The notes beneath the pieces were generated by a model. The model was given only the letters and a program-made list of their open reading frames with translations. It ran no database searches and was not told where the DNA came from. This document shows positions 16,513 to 25,575 of a DNA stretch of 64,000 nt, in pieces. The position numbers and the translations under genes were made by a program. How positions within the stretch are numbered: position 1 is the stretch's first letter; every line of letters begins with the position of its first letter. The stretch is from Mucispirillum schaedleri ASF457 (lineage in GTDB: Bacteria > Chrysiogenota > Deferribacteres > Deferribacterales > Mucispirillaceae), in NCBI RefSeq assembly GCF_000487995.2, contig NZ_CP097562.1:1857001-1921000 (forward strand), read 5' to 3'.

Positions 16513-18147
16513 CTATCTTATTTCAAACCTTTCATCTGCATTTACTTCAAATATAGGAATCATAATTTCATCAGCATCTTCTAAATCTTCTATTTTTTTG
16601 CCTTCAGCTATTATGCTGTTAATAGAAAAACTCATACTGATAAATTTATTATAAATTATATCTCTTTTTTCTGTATCTTCATAACTGTCAAATATTTCCC
16701 ATACAGCTCTGTATATTCTGCTGTAATCTGCAAACTGAGTATAGTTAATAGATAAAGGCTCTTCTTCATCCTGCATATAAATAATTATACTTTCAGGAAA
16801 AGCAATACCATCATACAGATTAGCTGCAAATATTTCAGGAATAAATATTAAAGCTTCAATACATAATGTAAAATCATGAACCATATCATCAAGTTCGTTT
16901 ATAAGATAAAAGAAAGCGTCTTCTATATCTTCATAGTCTTCTTCATCAAATGGTTTTAGGTCATAAATAACATCGCATATTTTTTTCAGGTTGTTTTTTA
17001 ACTCTATATATCCTTCTTTGTTTTCATATTTATAAGGCAGCCTTGTGTCTTCATGCTGTGTAAGTATTATATACTGCCTGATAGTATAAAAACTGTCTTT
17101 GGTATTAAGTGAATTATCAATATAGTCGCCTATTATATTGCTAAGTTCATTGATATAAATATCATCAATACAGCATTCACTGATAATATTGCCTGCAAAT
17201 TTTGCAGCATATATTTTTATACAGACAGATTTTTGGTTGCCAAGATATTTATGCAGTATGTTTTCTATCTGATTCCAGAAAATTAAATCATCCAGCCTGT
17301 CAGACTGCATTTCATCTCTTGCAACAAGAAGTGGATTGTAATATACATTCCAGTTATGATAGTGGCTGTTAAATTCAGAAGAATATGTAAATTTTGCAGG
17401 ATTATTTGATAAGATATTTTTTACTGTTTGCAGTAAAGAAGCAGTAAAAGTGCCAACAGCAATAAAAACAGCTTCATATAAATTTTCACCAGCTCCAAAA
17501 GTTAATTCTTTTATGCTGTTATCAAACACAGGGCAAGTAATATTCCATTCTATTTCTATTTTTTCATTATCAAAATCAATAATTAAAGGTCTGATAACAA
17601 GCATCCATTCAGGAATATATATACTGTTATCTGTAACAAAATCTTCCTGAGGCAGACTTCTATGCAGCAGATTAAAAAGAATGAAATTAAGAGTGTCTTC
17701 TTTAGATGCCTTTTTTCCAGTGCCAAACTTATCTTTTATTTTTTTAGCTTTTAAAATATCTTCACATTCGCCTATGAAATATCCAATATTAAAGTCACGC
17801 CATTTTACAGCACTTTCTTTTGTTTTTGGTATAAGTTCAACTGCTTTTTTGAAATGTATTAATGCTTCTTCTTCCTTATCTGCATAAAAATATGCAAAAC
17901 CAGTGCGATAATGCCAAAGTGGGTCATTTTCTCCCATATCTTTTACAGAAAGTAAAAGAGAAAGCCCTTTATTTATATAATCATTGTCATTATTTGCCAT
18001 AACAGGCATATTGCAGTATGCTCTTGCTAAAAGGCATGTAAGTTCATAATCATGCACTTCATTAGTCTTTTCAAGAAAACTTATAATTTCTGCATGTCTT
18101 TCTTCAGCATGCAGCTTTTCAATTTGTTTTAAAATAGTTTTTTTCAT
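16513..18147 (-). CDS. TPR-containing protein of unknown function (paralogue 1)
   Basis: A 544-residue soluble protein with no signal peptide. Residues about 1-125 form TPR-like helix pairs (LLARAYCN, WHYRTGFAYFYADKEEEALIHFKKAVEL). The remaining 400 residues are acidic and unrecognised, with repeated Asp/Glu-rich stretches. It is the second gene of a pair: the upstream neighbour stops 4 bases before this ATG and has the same N-terminal plan, including an insert with consecutive Asn/Asp before the second TPR. This suggests duplication. Function unknown; proteins of this layout are sometimes cytoplasmic adaptors. Confidence 0.7.
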   Translation of the reverse strand: MKKTILKQIEKLHAEERHAEIISFLEKTNEVHDYELTCLLARAYCNMPVMANNDNDYINKGLSLLLSVKDMGENDPLWHYRTGFAYFYADKEEEALIHFKKAVELIPKTKESAVKWRDFNIGYFIGECEDILKAKKIKDKFGTGKKASKEDTLNFILFNLLHRSLPQEDFVTDNSIYIPEWMLVIRPLIIDFDNEKIEIEWNITCPVFDNSIKELTFGAGENLYEAVFIAVGTFTASLLQTVKNILSNNPAKFTYSSEFNSHYHNWNVYYNPLLVARDEMQSDRLDDLIFWNQIENILHKYLGNQKSVCIKIYAAKFAGNIISECCIDDIYINELSNIIGDYIDNSLNTKDSFYTIRQYIILTQHEDTRLPYKYENKEGYIELKNNLKKICDVIYDLKPFDEEDYEDIEDAFFYLINELDDMVHDFTLCIEALIFIPEIFAANLYDGIAFPESIIIYMQDEEEPLSINYTQFADYSRIYRAVWEIFDSYEDTEKRDIIYNKFISMSFSINSIIAEGKKIEDLEDADEIMIPIFEVNADERFEIR

Positions 18148-18151
18148 AGAG

Positions 18152-18850
18152 CTATTTGCAGTGCTCCATAAAATCTTTGTTAATTATACATACAAACTTA
18201 TTAATAGCATCAGCAATACCATTTTCATAGGTATTTGCATCTCCGTCTATATGGTATGTCTGATAGTAGTTATCAGGATACATTATTTTAAAAAAGAGTG
18301 TTGCACCGCTTCTATGAAGATGATTTATTTCAATTTGTAATTTAATATCATATTTTGGAAAAAAGACTTCAATATTATTATCTTTTATATTGCTTATAGA
18401 TATTTTATCGTCTTTTGAAGCTTCTTTTAAAGTAATAAAAATAACTGCTAATGCTCTTTCATATAAATATTCTTTGCAGCTGTCTATAAAATACTGCATA
18501 TTTATTAATTCTTTAAATTCTTTATCTTTTTTAAAAATTCTTGCTATTTTATCAAAATATTCAATAGCATATTCTTCCTTATTGATTGTAAAATAAATTT
18601 TACCAATTAGATAAAGCCATTTTAAATCACACTCTCCCTGGTCAGCTATTTTTTTAAGTATTTTTAGTGCATGATGCTGGTTATCATCATCGTTGCCTTC
18701 AAGATTATAACTATAAGATAGTGCAAGAAGGTAAAGAAGATTATAAGTTTGCTGTTCTTCTGGAAGTGACTGTATTAGTGAAATAATCTGGCTATATTCT
18801 CCAATATTATAAAGAGTTTCTGCTTTTGTAAGTAATTCTTCTTGTGTCAT
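18152..18850 (-). CDS. TPR-containing protein of unknown function (paralogue 2)
   Basis: 232 residues. Residues 5-115 are TPR-like (LLYLLALSYSYN, LKWLYLIGKIYFTINKEEYAIEYFDKIARI). The rest resembles the start of the non-TPR part of its downstream paralogue (KFVCIINKDF in place of AVGTFTASL). It is less than half as long as its partner, so it is either a short family member or a C-terminally reduced duplicate. It is cotranscribed with the next gene (4-base gap). The ribosome site is weak (AGG 9 bases upstream). No enzymatic motif seen. Confidence 0.68.
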   Translation of the reverse strand: MTQEELLTKAETLYNIGEYSQIISLIQSLPEEQQTYNLLYLLALSYSYNLEGNDDDNQHHALKILKKIADQGECDLKWLYLIGKIYFTINKEEYAIEYFDKIARIFKKDKEFKELINMQYFIDSCKEYLYERALAVIFITLKEASKDDKISISNIKDNNIEVFFPKYDIKLQIEINHLHRSGATLFFKIMYPDNYYQTYHIDGDANTYENGIADAINKFVCIINKDFMEHCK

Positions 18851-18942
18851 AAATAAACCTGATAAAATTTTTATATTTTAGTGATTATAGCGAGTATTAA
18901 GAAAAATGCAATAGTTGATTAATTGTTTTAAACTTTTTCTTT

Positions 18943-18973
18943 CCTGCCTGCATATTTTTTGTATGCAGGCAGG
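18943..18973. other. Perfect 12-bp intergenic hairpin
   Basis: CCTGCCTGCATA (18943-18954) pairs exactly with TATGCAGGCAGG (18962-18973) over a 7-base loop. It lies 37 bases behind the chemoreceptor stop. On the chemoreceptor strand it is followed by A-rich rather than T-rich sequence, so it is not a standard intrinsic terminator, though it could stabilise the 3' end of that message. Confidence 0.7.
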
Positions 18974-19009
18974 AAAATATATATATACTTTAAATTTAAA
19001 ATTTTAATA

Positions 19010-21022
19010 TTAAACTTTAAACTGACCTACAAGTATTTTTAAAGCTTCTGTTCTTTCCTGCAGGTGGTCAACAGTAATAGAAATTTCATTTACAGCCGCA
19101 TTACTTTCTTCAATACCACTTGCAATAACCTGTGTTTTATCATTAACATTTTGCACTGTCTGGTGCTGAATATTAAAGCCTTCCATTAATTGATAAGTAG
19201 TATTAGCCACATTGCTTACACCATTAACTACTTTAGAAAAAGATGTTGTAGTTGTTTCTATTACTTCTACACCATTTGTAACACTGATAGATGCTGAAGA
19301 CATTTCCTGAGAAGCGCGTTCTGATTCGTTTTGCAATGTAGAGATAATATTTTCTATTTCACTTGTAGCTTTAGTAGTTCTTTCTGCTAATTTTCTAACT
19401 TCATCAGCAACCACTGCAAACCCCCTGCCTGCTTCTCCCGCTCTTGCAGCTTCTATTGCAGCATTAAGAGCTAAAAGGTTAGTCTGGTCTGCAATATCAT
19501 TAATAACTGTTAATATTTCTCCAATCTGTGAGGAGCTTTCTAAAAGTTTATTAATAGTATCTGATAAATGTGTAGTTTTTGTATTAATATCAAGCATAGT
19601 ATTTTTAATTTCACCTAATGAGTTCTGCCCCTGTGTAGTGGATTCCGCAGTGGTATTAATAACCTGCAGTGCAGAATTTAATTCATTAGTAGCATCCTGA
19701 GACTGGTTTGTAATGTCATTCATATCTACTACAATACTGTTTACCTGCTCAGTTTGAGAGTTAAATGTAGCAGAAAGCTCTTCAATAGTTGCAGCAAGCT
19801 GACTGTTGCCTGAAGCAACTTCATTGGTAGAGTTTCTTACTTCAGTAACAATTTCCTGCACATTAATAATAAAATTATTGAAACTTTTTGCTAAATCAGA
19901 AAGCTCATCATTATTAATTGTTTGCAATCTTATAGTTAAATCTCTATCACCGCTTGTTAAGTCTCTTGAAGCAGCAACAAAAGAATGTAAAGGTTTTATT
20001 ATAGATGTATAGGTAATAAGAATTGCTGCAGCAATAACTGCTACTGTAATAAGCAGTATTGTAATAATAACATAAATAGCTGAAGTTAAAGAAGTCTCTG
20101 CATAAGCAGTTTTTTCTTGTATAATAGTATTAATAGAATTTGAAGTTTGCTGAGAAATACCTAAAAAAAGGTTTGTGGCGTCAACTCTTTGTTTATTAAC
20201 TGAAGCTCGTGATTCATAAGCTGCTACTATTTCTTTATATATTTTCTCGTTTTTTGCTATATTATCAAGCATTTTATCAATTATATTAAGAGAAGCTCTT
20301 TGCACAATATTATTTTTTATAGTTACCAGTTCATTATTTACTTCTACCATTAATTTCTGTATCTTTGCAAGCTCTTCAACATTTCCTGTATATCTTACAG
20401 TTTGAAATATTTCATATACAAGTGCAGTATCTACTGAAATAGTTGCAATGCGAGAATAGTTTTCAAAATATCTAAGAGTTACTTCACTGTTATCAATATT
20501 ATTTTTAATTACATTTGTAATGGTTTTTCTTAAATTTTCAGATTCTGTTAAAAATTCATCTACAGCCTTAATAAATTCCTTTTCTTTAGGCACTATATTA
20601 TTACGAACTTCAACTTGATGTGTTGCAGCAGTAAGATATGTATTAACTGCTTCTTTATATTCAGGAAAAATAGCTGTTATTTCTGGCACAATAGAGGCTT
20701 TATATTTGTCTGCAAGAAGTGTTTCCAGTTTATTTAAGTTATCTTCTGCATCAGTTTTTAATTGTTTTAAATTGTCATATTTATCTTGTGAAGGGCTTAA
20801 TACATAGTCTCTAAAAGATATACGAATCTCTGCTATTTTACTGTTTAGGGAATTATCATATTGATATAAGTCTAAATATACATTACTAATATCTTGAGCA
20901 ACTTTTCTGCCATTCTTAATGGCAACAAAAGAATAAATACCCATAACAAAAGCAGCTATGGTTATTACAGACAATATAGCTAATATTTTTGCTGTAATGG
21001 TAATCCTAAGTTTAGAACGCAT
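19010..21022 (-). CDS. Methyl-accepting chemotaxis protein
   Basis: Transmembrane chemoreceptor of 670 residues. TM1 covers about 8-32 and is followed by a mainly helical periplasmic sensor of about 275 residues (four-helix-bundle type). TM2 is near 313-338 (IIKPLHSFV leads into HAMP), and the cytoplasmic signalling region follows. The tip motif is nearly canonical: [18 protein letters not shown], then [18 protein letters not shown]. Ligand is unknown. An AAGGAG site lies ahead of the ATG. No CheW-binding pentapeptide tether for CheR is seen at the C-terminus. It stands alone, without other che genes in the window. Confidence 0.94.
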   Translation of the reverse strand: MRSKLRITITAKILAILSVITIAAFVMGIYSFVAIKNGRKVAQDISNVYLDLYQYDNSLNSKIAEIRISFRDYVLSPSQDKYDNLKQLKTDAEDNLNKLETLLADKYKASIVPEITAIFPEYKEAVNTYLTAATHQVEVRNNIVPKEKEFIKAVDEFLTESENLRKTITNVIKNNIDNSEVTLRYFENYSRIATISVDTALVYEIFQTVRYTGNVEELAKIQKLMVEVNNELVTIKNNIVQRASLNIIDKMLDNIAKNEKIYKEIVAAYESRASVNKQRVDATNLFLGISQQTSNSINTIIQEKTAYAETSLTSAIYVIITILLITVAVIAAAILITYTSIIKPLHSFVAASRDLTSGDRDLTIRLQTINNDELSDLAKSFNNFIINVQEIVTEVRNSTNEVASGNSQLAATIEELSATFNSQTEQVNSIVVDMNDITNQSQDATNELNSALQVINTTAESTTQGQNSLGEIKNTMLDINTKTTHLSDTINKLLESSSQIGEILTVINDIADQTNLLALNAAIEAARAGEAGRGFAVVADEVRKLAERTTKATSEIENIISTLQNESERASQEMSSASISVTNGVEVIETTTTSFSKVVNGVSNVANTTYQLMEGFNIQHQTVQNVNDKTQVIASGIEESNAAVNEISITVDHLQERTEALKILVGQFKV

Positions 21023-21198
21023 AAAATACTCTCCTTAACATGCTGAAAAAAGTGACAAAAAAGAAAAAATATTAATATCTTTTTTATACACATAAAAATA
21101 TGCAAAATATATTACATTATTATATCTTATCTTAATAATATGTCAAGAAAATAAATTTGCAGGATAAGTTATTTAAAGTTTTATTTATCCTTTTTCGT

Positions 21199-21667
21199 GT
21201 TATACTGAGCCTAAAAGGCGAAGTATTTAAAATATACAAACTACAATAATCATAAAATATAGTATGTATAGTTATTGAAACTCATACCATATAGATTTTT
21301 CTCTTTGCTCAAAATGACAATGTGTGAATTATTATAATAACTGTTATAGTTATGTCATACTGAGCCTGATAAGGCGAAGTATCTAAAATATACAAACTAC
21401 AATAATCATAGAATATAGTATGTATAGTTATTTTAAACTCATACCATATAGATTTTTCGCTTTGCTCAAAATGATAATATGTGAATTATTATAATAGCTG
21501 TTATAGTTATGTCATACTGAGCCTGATAAGGCGAAGTATCTAAAATATACAAACTACAATAATCATAAAATATAGTATGTATAGTTATTTTAAACTCATA
21601 CCATATAGATTTTTCGCTTTGCTCAAAATGACAATGTGTGAATTATTATAACAGCTGTTACAATTAT
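21199..21667. repeat. Three tandem 155-157 bp units of the dispersed inverted-arm repeat
   Basis: Units start at 21199, 21354 and 21511 and are nearly identical. Each has a left arm (GTCATACTGAGC ... GGCGAAGTATCT), a 65-base AT-rich core containing TATAGTATGTATAG, a right arm (AGATTTTTCGCTTTGCTC ... AAAATGAC) that is an imperfect inverted copy of the left, and about 30 bases of linker. A fourth, diverged left arm starts at 21668. The stretch lies in an 890-base gene-free region (21023-21914) between the divergent chemoreceptor and modE-like genes. Confidence 0.9.
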
Positions 21668-21842
21668 ATCATCCTGAGCTTTTAAGCATATCCTTTGATT
21701 TGGTCGTAAAGAATACTTTTTTGGTTACCAAAAAAGATAATTTAAATATATTATACACTGCTGCAATATATATAATCTATATTTTTTGTCTTTAGAAATC
21801 AGGCTCAAAATGACTGATACACAAAATTTTTGGGTAAATTCA
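21668..21842. repeat. Diverged fourth repeat copy ending in an IS-end-like sequence
   Basis: The left arm at 21668 (ATCATCCTGAGC) and the right arm at 21789-21814 (TTTAGAAATCAGGCTC, then AAAATGAC) surround unrelated AT-rich sequence. 21822-21842 reads CAAAATTTTTGGGTAAATTC plus A, which matches the reverse complement of the IS left end with one mismatch. Confidence 0.65.
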
Positions 21843-21914
21843 ATCATTTCTATAATGTATTACATATTTACTTTATAAAAATTATATATTATAAACAGTT
21901 TTAAGGACTTATCT

Positions 21915-22703
21915 ATGAAAAATAATAATCGTAAAATTGACGGCAGATTTTGGCTTACAAATAATGGTGAATATTTTGCAGGCAGAGGTCGTATAGAGCT
22001 TTTAAAACATATTAAAGAAACAGGCTCTATTGCTCGTGCTGCAAAAGTTATGAAAATGAGTTACAAAGCAGCATGGGACAGTGTTGATGCTATGAATAAA
22101 ATGACTGGTCAGACTCTTGTGATTAGAACAAGCGGCGGCAGAGATGGAGGCGGAAGTAAAATTACAGATGCAGGTTTAGAATTTATTGAAAGATATGATA
22201 AATATACAGAAACTTTTGAAAAAGTGCTTTCTATTATTGATAATAATCCTGATATTGAAAGTTTTGTTAACAGCTTTGATATAAAATCATCTGCTGATAA
22301 TTCTTTTAATGGTAAAGTATTAAGTATTAATGAGGGTGCAGTATATTCAATAGTAGAGATAGACGGCTTATCTTTTAAAATATATGCTTCTATATCAAAG
22401 AGCAGTATAGAGCGAATGGGGCTTTTAAATGGTGATACTGTTACTGCATTAATTAATTCTAACCAGCTTGTTTTATCTATTGATGAAAGCATACAGTTAA
22501 GCTGCAGAAATAAGTTTACAGGAAAAGTTAATTCTGTTAAAAAAGGTGCAGTAAACAGTGAAGTCTTTATTAATTTAGATAACAGTAATAAGTTATGTGT
22601 TATGGTAACTAATGAAAGTATAGACAGTATGAATATTACTTATGGAAGCAGAGTATCAGCTTTTTGTAAAGCATCATCTGTTTTAATAGTAAAACGAGTA
22701 TAA
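21915..22703 (+). CDS. modE: ModE-like molybdate-responsive transcription regulator
   Basis: 262 residues. The N-terminal winged HTH (residues 15-115) has the ModE/LysR-like pattern (GSIARAAKVMKMSYKAAWDSVDAMN) and the glycine-rich wing TSGGRDGGGSKITDAG. The C-terminal half carries two Mop/TOBE domains (NGKVLSINEGAVYSIVEI and TGKVNSVKKGAVNSEVFI), the molybdate-binding dimer unit. Known ModE represses molybdate uptake genes and activates molybdoenzyme genes; none are next to it here, so targets are elsewhere. AAGGA lies 8 bases before the ATG. lpxR starts one base after the stop. Confidence 0.92.
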   Translation: MKNNNRKIDGRFWLTNNGEYFAGRGRIELLKHIKETGSIARAAKVMKMSYKAAWDSVDAMNKMTGQTLVIRTSGGRDGGGSKITDAGLEFIERYDKYTETFEKVLSIIDNNPDIESFVNSFDIKSSADNSFNGKVLSINEGAVYSIVEIDGLSFKIYASISKSSIERMGLLNGDTVTALINSNQLVLSIDESIQLSCRNKFTGKVNSVKKGAVNSEVFINLDNSNKLCVMVTNESIDSMNITYGSRVSAFCKASSVLIVKRV

Positions 22704-22704
22704 A

Positions 22705-23736
22705 GTGAAAAAATATATTATTTTGTTTTTTTGCATTTTTTTATCACTGCAAAGCTTATCGTATGCTGAAATATCTATAGATAATAATGATGCTGAATAT
22801 TTAAAGCCATATAAAAAGCATAAAGTTGTGCTGCTGTCTGATAATGATGCTTATGTGGATATATACAGTGATAAATATTATTCAGCTGCACACAGAATAT
22901 CATATATTTCTCCAGAGTGGAATTTCCATGGTGAAGATAATGAAAGCAAGGCATCATGGCTTGGCAAAATATCAGTTTATCCTAAAAATAATGTAACAAG
23001 TTATTTTGTAAGTATTTCTCAGGAAATATATACTCCAGATGATAAATCAGAAAATGTAAGCCCATTAGACCATCCTTATGCAGGCGGACTTTATTTATCT
23101 ATTGGTGTAAACCAAAGACGAGATATATCTTTTGAGCGTATATGGCTGGATATTGGGGTAGTTGGTAAATATTCTTTTGCACAAAATGTTCAGAATGGCA
23201 TTCATACATCAGTGAATACTGACCATAATTCAGTTCTTCCATGGAGTAATCAGGTAGGTGACGAATTTATTATGAATCTGCATTACAGCTGGACAGGAAA
23301 GCTGCGTGTAATTAATACAAATATCATCAGTGCCCATCTGCTTCCATCTGCTGCCATATCATTAGGGAATGGCTCCACATTTCTTGACTTAAATATGCGT
23401 TTAAAAATAGGTCATAATTTAGATGCTTCTTTTGGCACTCCAAAAATGAATTTTGGTCAGGATTTTAACGGTGTTATAAGTGATGATTTTTCTATTTATG
23501 TGTATGGCGGCATAGGATACCGTTTCACATTAAGAAATATATACATTCAAGGTAACACTTGGGAAGACCCTTTCAGACAGGATTTAGACCCATTTGTTAA
23601 TTATTTTGAAGGCGGGCTGGCTTTAGCTTATAAAGGTTTTGAACTTTCATACAGCGTAACTTATAAAAGCAGGGAATATATAGGCCAGCCTTTAAACCAT
23701 ACTTTTGGCTCAATAATGATTAGCTTTGCAATATAG
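22705..23736 (+). CDS. lpxR: LpxR-family outer-membrane lipid A deacylase
   Basis: The family removes the 3'-acyloxyacyl group of lipid A, an outer-membrane reaction that weakens TLR4 signalling. 343 residues with signal peptide MKKYIILFFCIFLSLQSLSYA and a 12-strand barrel. The LpxR landmarks are an Asn-Asp pair (LLSDNDAYVD), YYSAAHRISY, HPYAGGLYLS and a later His in NGIHTS. Its last codons (ATT AGC TTT GCA ATA TAG) form half of a 22-bp sequence repeated at 25558-25579. GTG start, one base after the modE stop, suggests coupling. Activity of the divergent copy is inferred. Confidence 0.85.
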   Translation: MKKYIILFFCIFLSLQSLSYAEISIDNNDAEYLKPYKKHKVVLLSDNDAYVDIYSDKYYSAAHRISYISPEWNFHGEDNESKASWLGKISVYPKNNVTSYFVSISQEIYTPDDKSENVSPLDHPYAGGLYLSIGVNQRRDISFERIWLDIGVVGKYSFAQNVQNGIHTSVNTDHNSVLPWSNQVGDEFIMNLHYSWTGKLRVINTNIISAHLLPSAAISLGNGSTFLDLNMRLKIGHNLDASFGTPKMNFGQDFNGVISDDFSIYVYGGIGYRFTLRNIYIQGNTWEDPFRQDLDPFVNYFEGGLALAYKGFELSYSVTYKSREYIGQPLNHTFGSIMISFAI

Positions 23737-23823
23737 CTATTCATTGTAGATGATAATATTTATATTGCATATAATTGCTAATTATAATAGCATACTTTAT
23801 ATATTATTAATAGAGAGCAGATA

Positions 23824-24807
23824 ATGACTTTTATAGATTTTTGTGCTGGTATTGGTGGAGGAAGACTAGGATTAGAGTTAAATGGTCTTCAGTGTATAGG
23901 ATACAGCGAAATAGATAAAGAAGCAGTTAAAACATATAAAAAGTTGCATGATGCTGAAAATGAAATAAATTTTGGCGATATAACAAAAATTAACCCTGCT
24001 TTACTCCCTGATTTTGATTTACTAATAGCAGGATTTCCTTGTCAAACATTTAGTATTGTTGGAAAGAGAGAAGGGCTAAAAAATGACAAAGAAGGACAGA
24101 TAATATATTATTTAGCTGAAATACTAAGAATAAAACAACCTCAATATTTTATTTTAGAAAATGTTAAAGGTCTTGTAAATCATAATGGTGGTAAAACTTT
24201 TCAAGAAGTTTTAAAGCTACTGGAATATGCAGGATATAATGTTTATTTTGATGTTATTAATTCTATAAATTTTTTGCCACAGAGTAGAGAACGAATATAT
24301 TTTATAGGTATAAAACATAGTGCTAGAATAAAATATTCTTATTCTGAATTAAACAATATGTTGTTTAGTAATATTAGTAGTAAAACAGAATATAGTTTAA
24401 AAACATTTTTAAATCCTACAGAAGAAAATTTATTTGCAGAAGTATCTGCTTCTTATAAAACTTTTTTAAAATATCTAAATAATAAGTATAATAAGGGTAA
24501 ATTTTGTATAAATGAACTTCTACGAAAAGACTATTTAATTATTGATATAAGGCAAAGTGATTTAAGATTATATGAAAATAGAGTTCCAACTTTGAGACGC
24601 AATAGACAAGGTATATTATATGTATATAAAAATCAATTTTATACATTGGGTGCTTTAGATGCATTAAGGTTGCAGGGATTTGATAAAATAAAAAATTTGG
24701 AAAATAAAATAATAGGTCTAAAAAAGCAAGATATTTTAAAACAGTGTGGTAATGCTATGAGTGTAAATGTTATTGAAAATTTAGCTTTTAATTTGTTGAG
24801 GATATGA
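23824..24807 (+). CDS. DNA (cytosine-5) methyltransferase of a type II R-M system
   Basis: Self-protection methylase, 327 residues, HhaI-like. Motif I FCAGIGGGRLGL, motif IV GFPCQTFS with catalytic Cys73, motif VI ENVKGL, motif VIII QSRERIYFIG, and motifs IX-X (RRNRQGILY; QCGNAMSVNVI). The target-recognition region (about 190-260) is short. The partner endonuclease follows by 2 bases and looks like HinP1I, whose site is GCGC, so this enzyme probably makes 5-methylcytosine in GCGC. The specificity is inferred from the partner. Promoter sequence in the 83 bases after the direct repeat is AT-rich but not decisive. Confidence 0.93.
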   Translation: MTFIDFCAGIGGGRLGLELNGLQCIGYSEIDKEAVKTYKKLHDAENEINFGDITKINPALLPDFDLLIAGFPCQTFSIVGKREGLKNDKEGQIIYYLAEILRIKQPQYFILENVKGLVNHNGGKTFQEVLKLLEYAGYNVYFDVINSINFLPQSRERIYFIGIKHSARIKYSYSELNNMLFSNISSKTEYSLKTFLNPTEENLFAEVSASYKTFLKYLNNKYNKGKFCINELLRKDYLIIDIRQSDLRLYENRVPTLRRNRQGILYVYKNQFYTLGALDALRLQGFDKIKNLENKIIGLKKQDILKQCGNAMSVNVIENLAFNLLRI

Positions 24808-24809
24808 AA

Positions 24810-25562
24810 ATGAATTCAATTGAATTAGGCTCAAAAACTGCAAAAGATGGATTTAATAATGAATATTTTGTTGTAAGTATTTTCAATGATTGGAAAAATA
24901 ATGAGCTTGCTAAAAATTGGTTGAAAGCTATGGGATACAAAATAGATGAAATTGAAGAAGTTAATGCATATAAAATAAAGGGCAGTTTTAAAGCTGATGT
25001 TCAAGTTGTAATTCTTATTCAAGTAAAACTTCAACAAATACAGGATATTCAAAATATACAAGTAAAATTGGTATCTAATGCTAACGGATATAATCAAATA
25101 GATAAACGATGGCTTAAATCATATAAAGAGTTATGGACTATACCAGATAATGTATATACTACTTTACAGTATTTTACTGGTGAAATGGAACCTAAAATAG
25201 ATAATCCAAAAGATGCAAGGCGTATGTTTTTTTATGAATTTGATGATTTAGAGCAAAAAAATATTTTAAATTTTTTTCATGAAAATCAGCCATTGATTGT
25301 AAGTGATATTATAAAAGGTAGAGGTAAATTTGCAAGTGAATGGTTTTTAGTGATTTTAAGAAAAAAAGAAAAAAGTGAAGTTAAATGGATATTAAAGCCA
25401 ATAAATGAAGTAATTAATTTTTACAGTGGTAATGTAGAATTTAGTCCGCAGGGTAGTTTAAAAATTGGAAAAATAACTATGCAGAGAAAAGGTGGTGATG
25501 GAGGAAGAGATACAGCAAAAATGCTCCAATTTAAAATTAACCCGTGCGAATTATTTTATTAG
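24810..25562 (+). CDS. HinP1I-like type II restriction endonuclease (predicted GCGC site)
   Basis: 250 residues, close to HinP1I (247). The start MNSIELGSKTAKDGF, the core NIQVKLVSN ... QIDKRWL, the FTGE segment and the tail MLQFKINPCELF resemble HinP1I as I recall it. The PD-(D/E)XK-type residues fall at Asp63, Gln84 and Lys86, against Asp62, Gln81 and Lys83 in HinP1I. ATG 24810 is chosen because GAGGAT lies 6-7 bases upstream and HinP1I begins there; ATG 24804 has no spacer. The gene follows the methylase closely, so translation is coupled. The stop falls inside the second direct repeat. HinP1I cuts G^CGC; cleavage here is predicted. Confidence 0.9.
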   Translation: MNSIELGSKTAKDGFNNEYFVVSIFNDWKNNELAKNWLKAMGYKIDEIEEVNAYKIKGSFKADVQVVILIQVKLQQIQDIQNIQVKLVSNANGYNQIDKRWLKSYKELWTIPDNVYTTLQYFTGEMEPKIDNPKDARRMFFYEFDDLEQKNILNFFHENQPLIVSDIIKGRGKFASEWFLVILRKKEKSEVKWILKPINEVINFYSGNVEFSPQGSLKIGKITMQRKGGDGGRDTAKMLQFKINPCELFY

Positions 25563-25575
25563 CTTTGCAATATAG

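Noticed and set aside
21199-21667. Possible CRISPR array
   Set aside because: The period is about 156 bases and the whole unit is repeated, so there are no unique spacers; arms are inverted within each unit and no cas gene is near.
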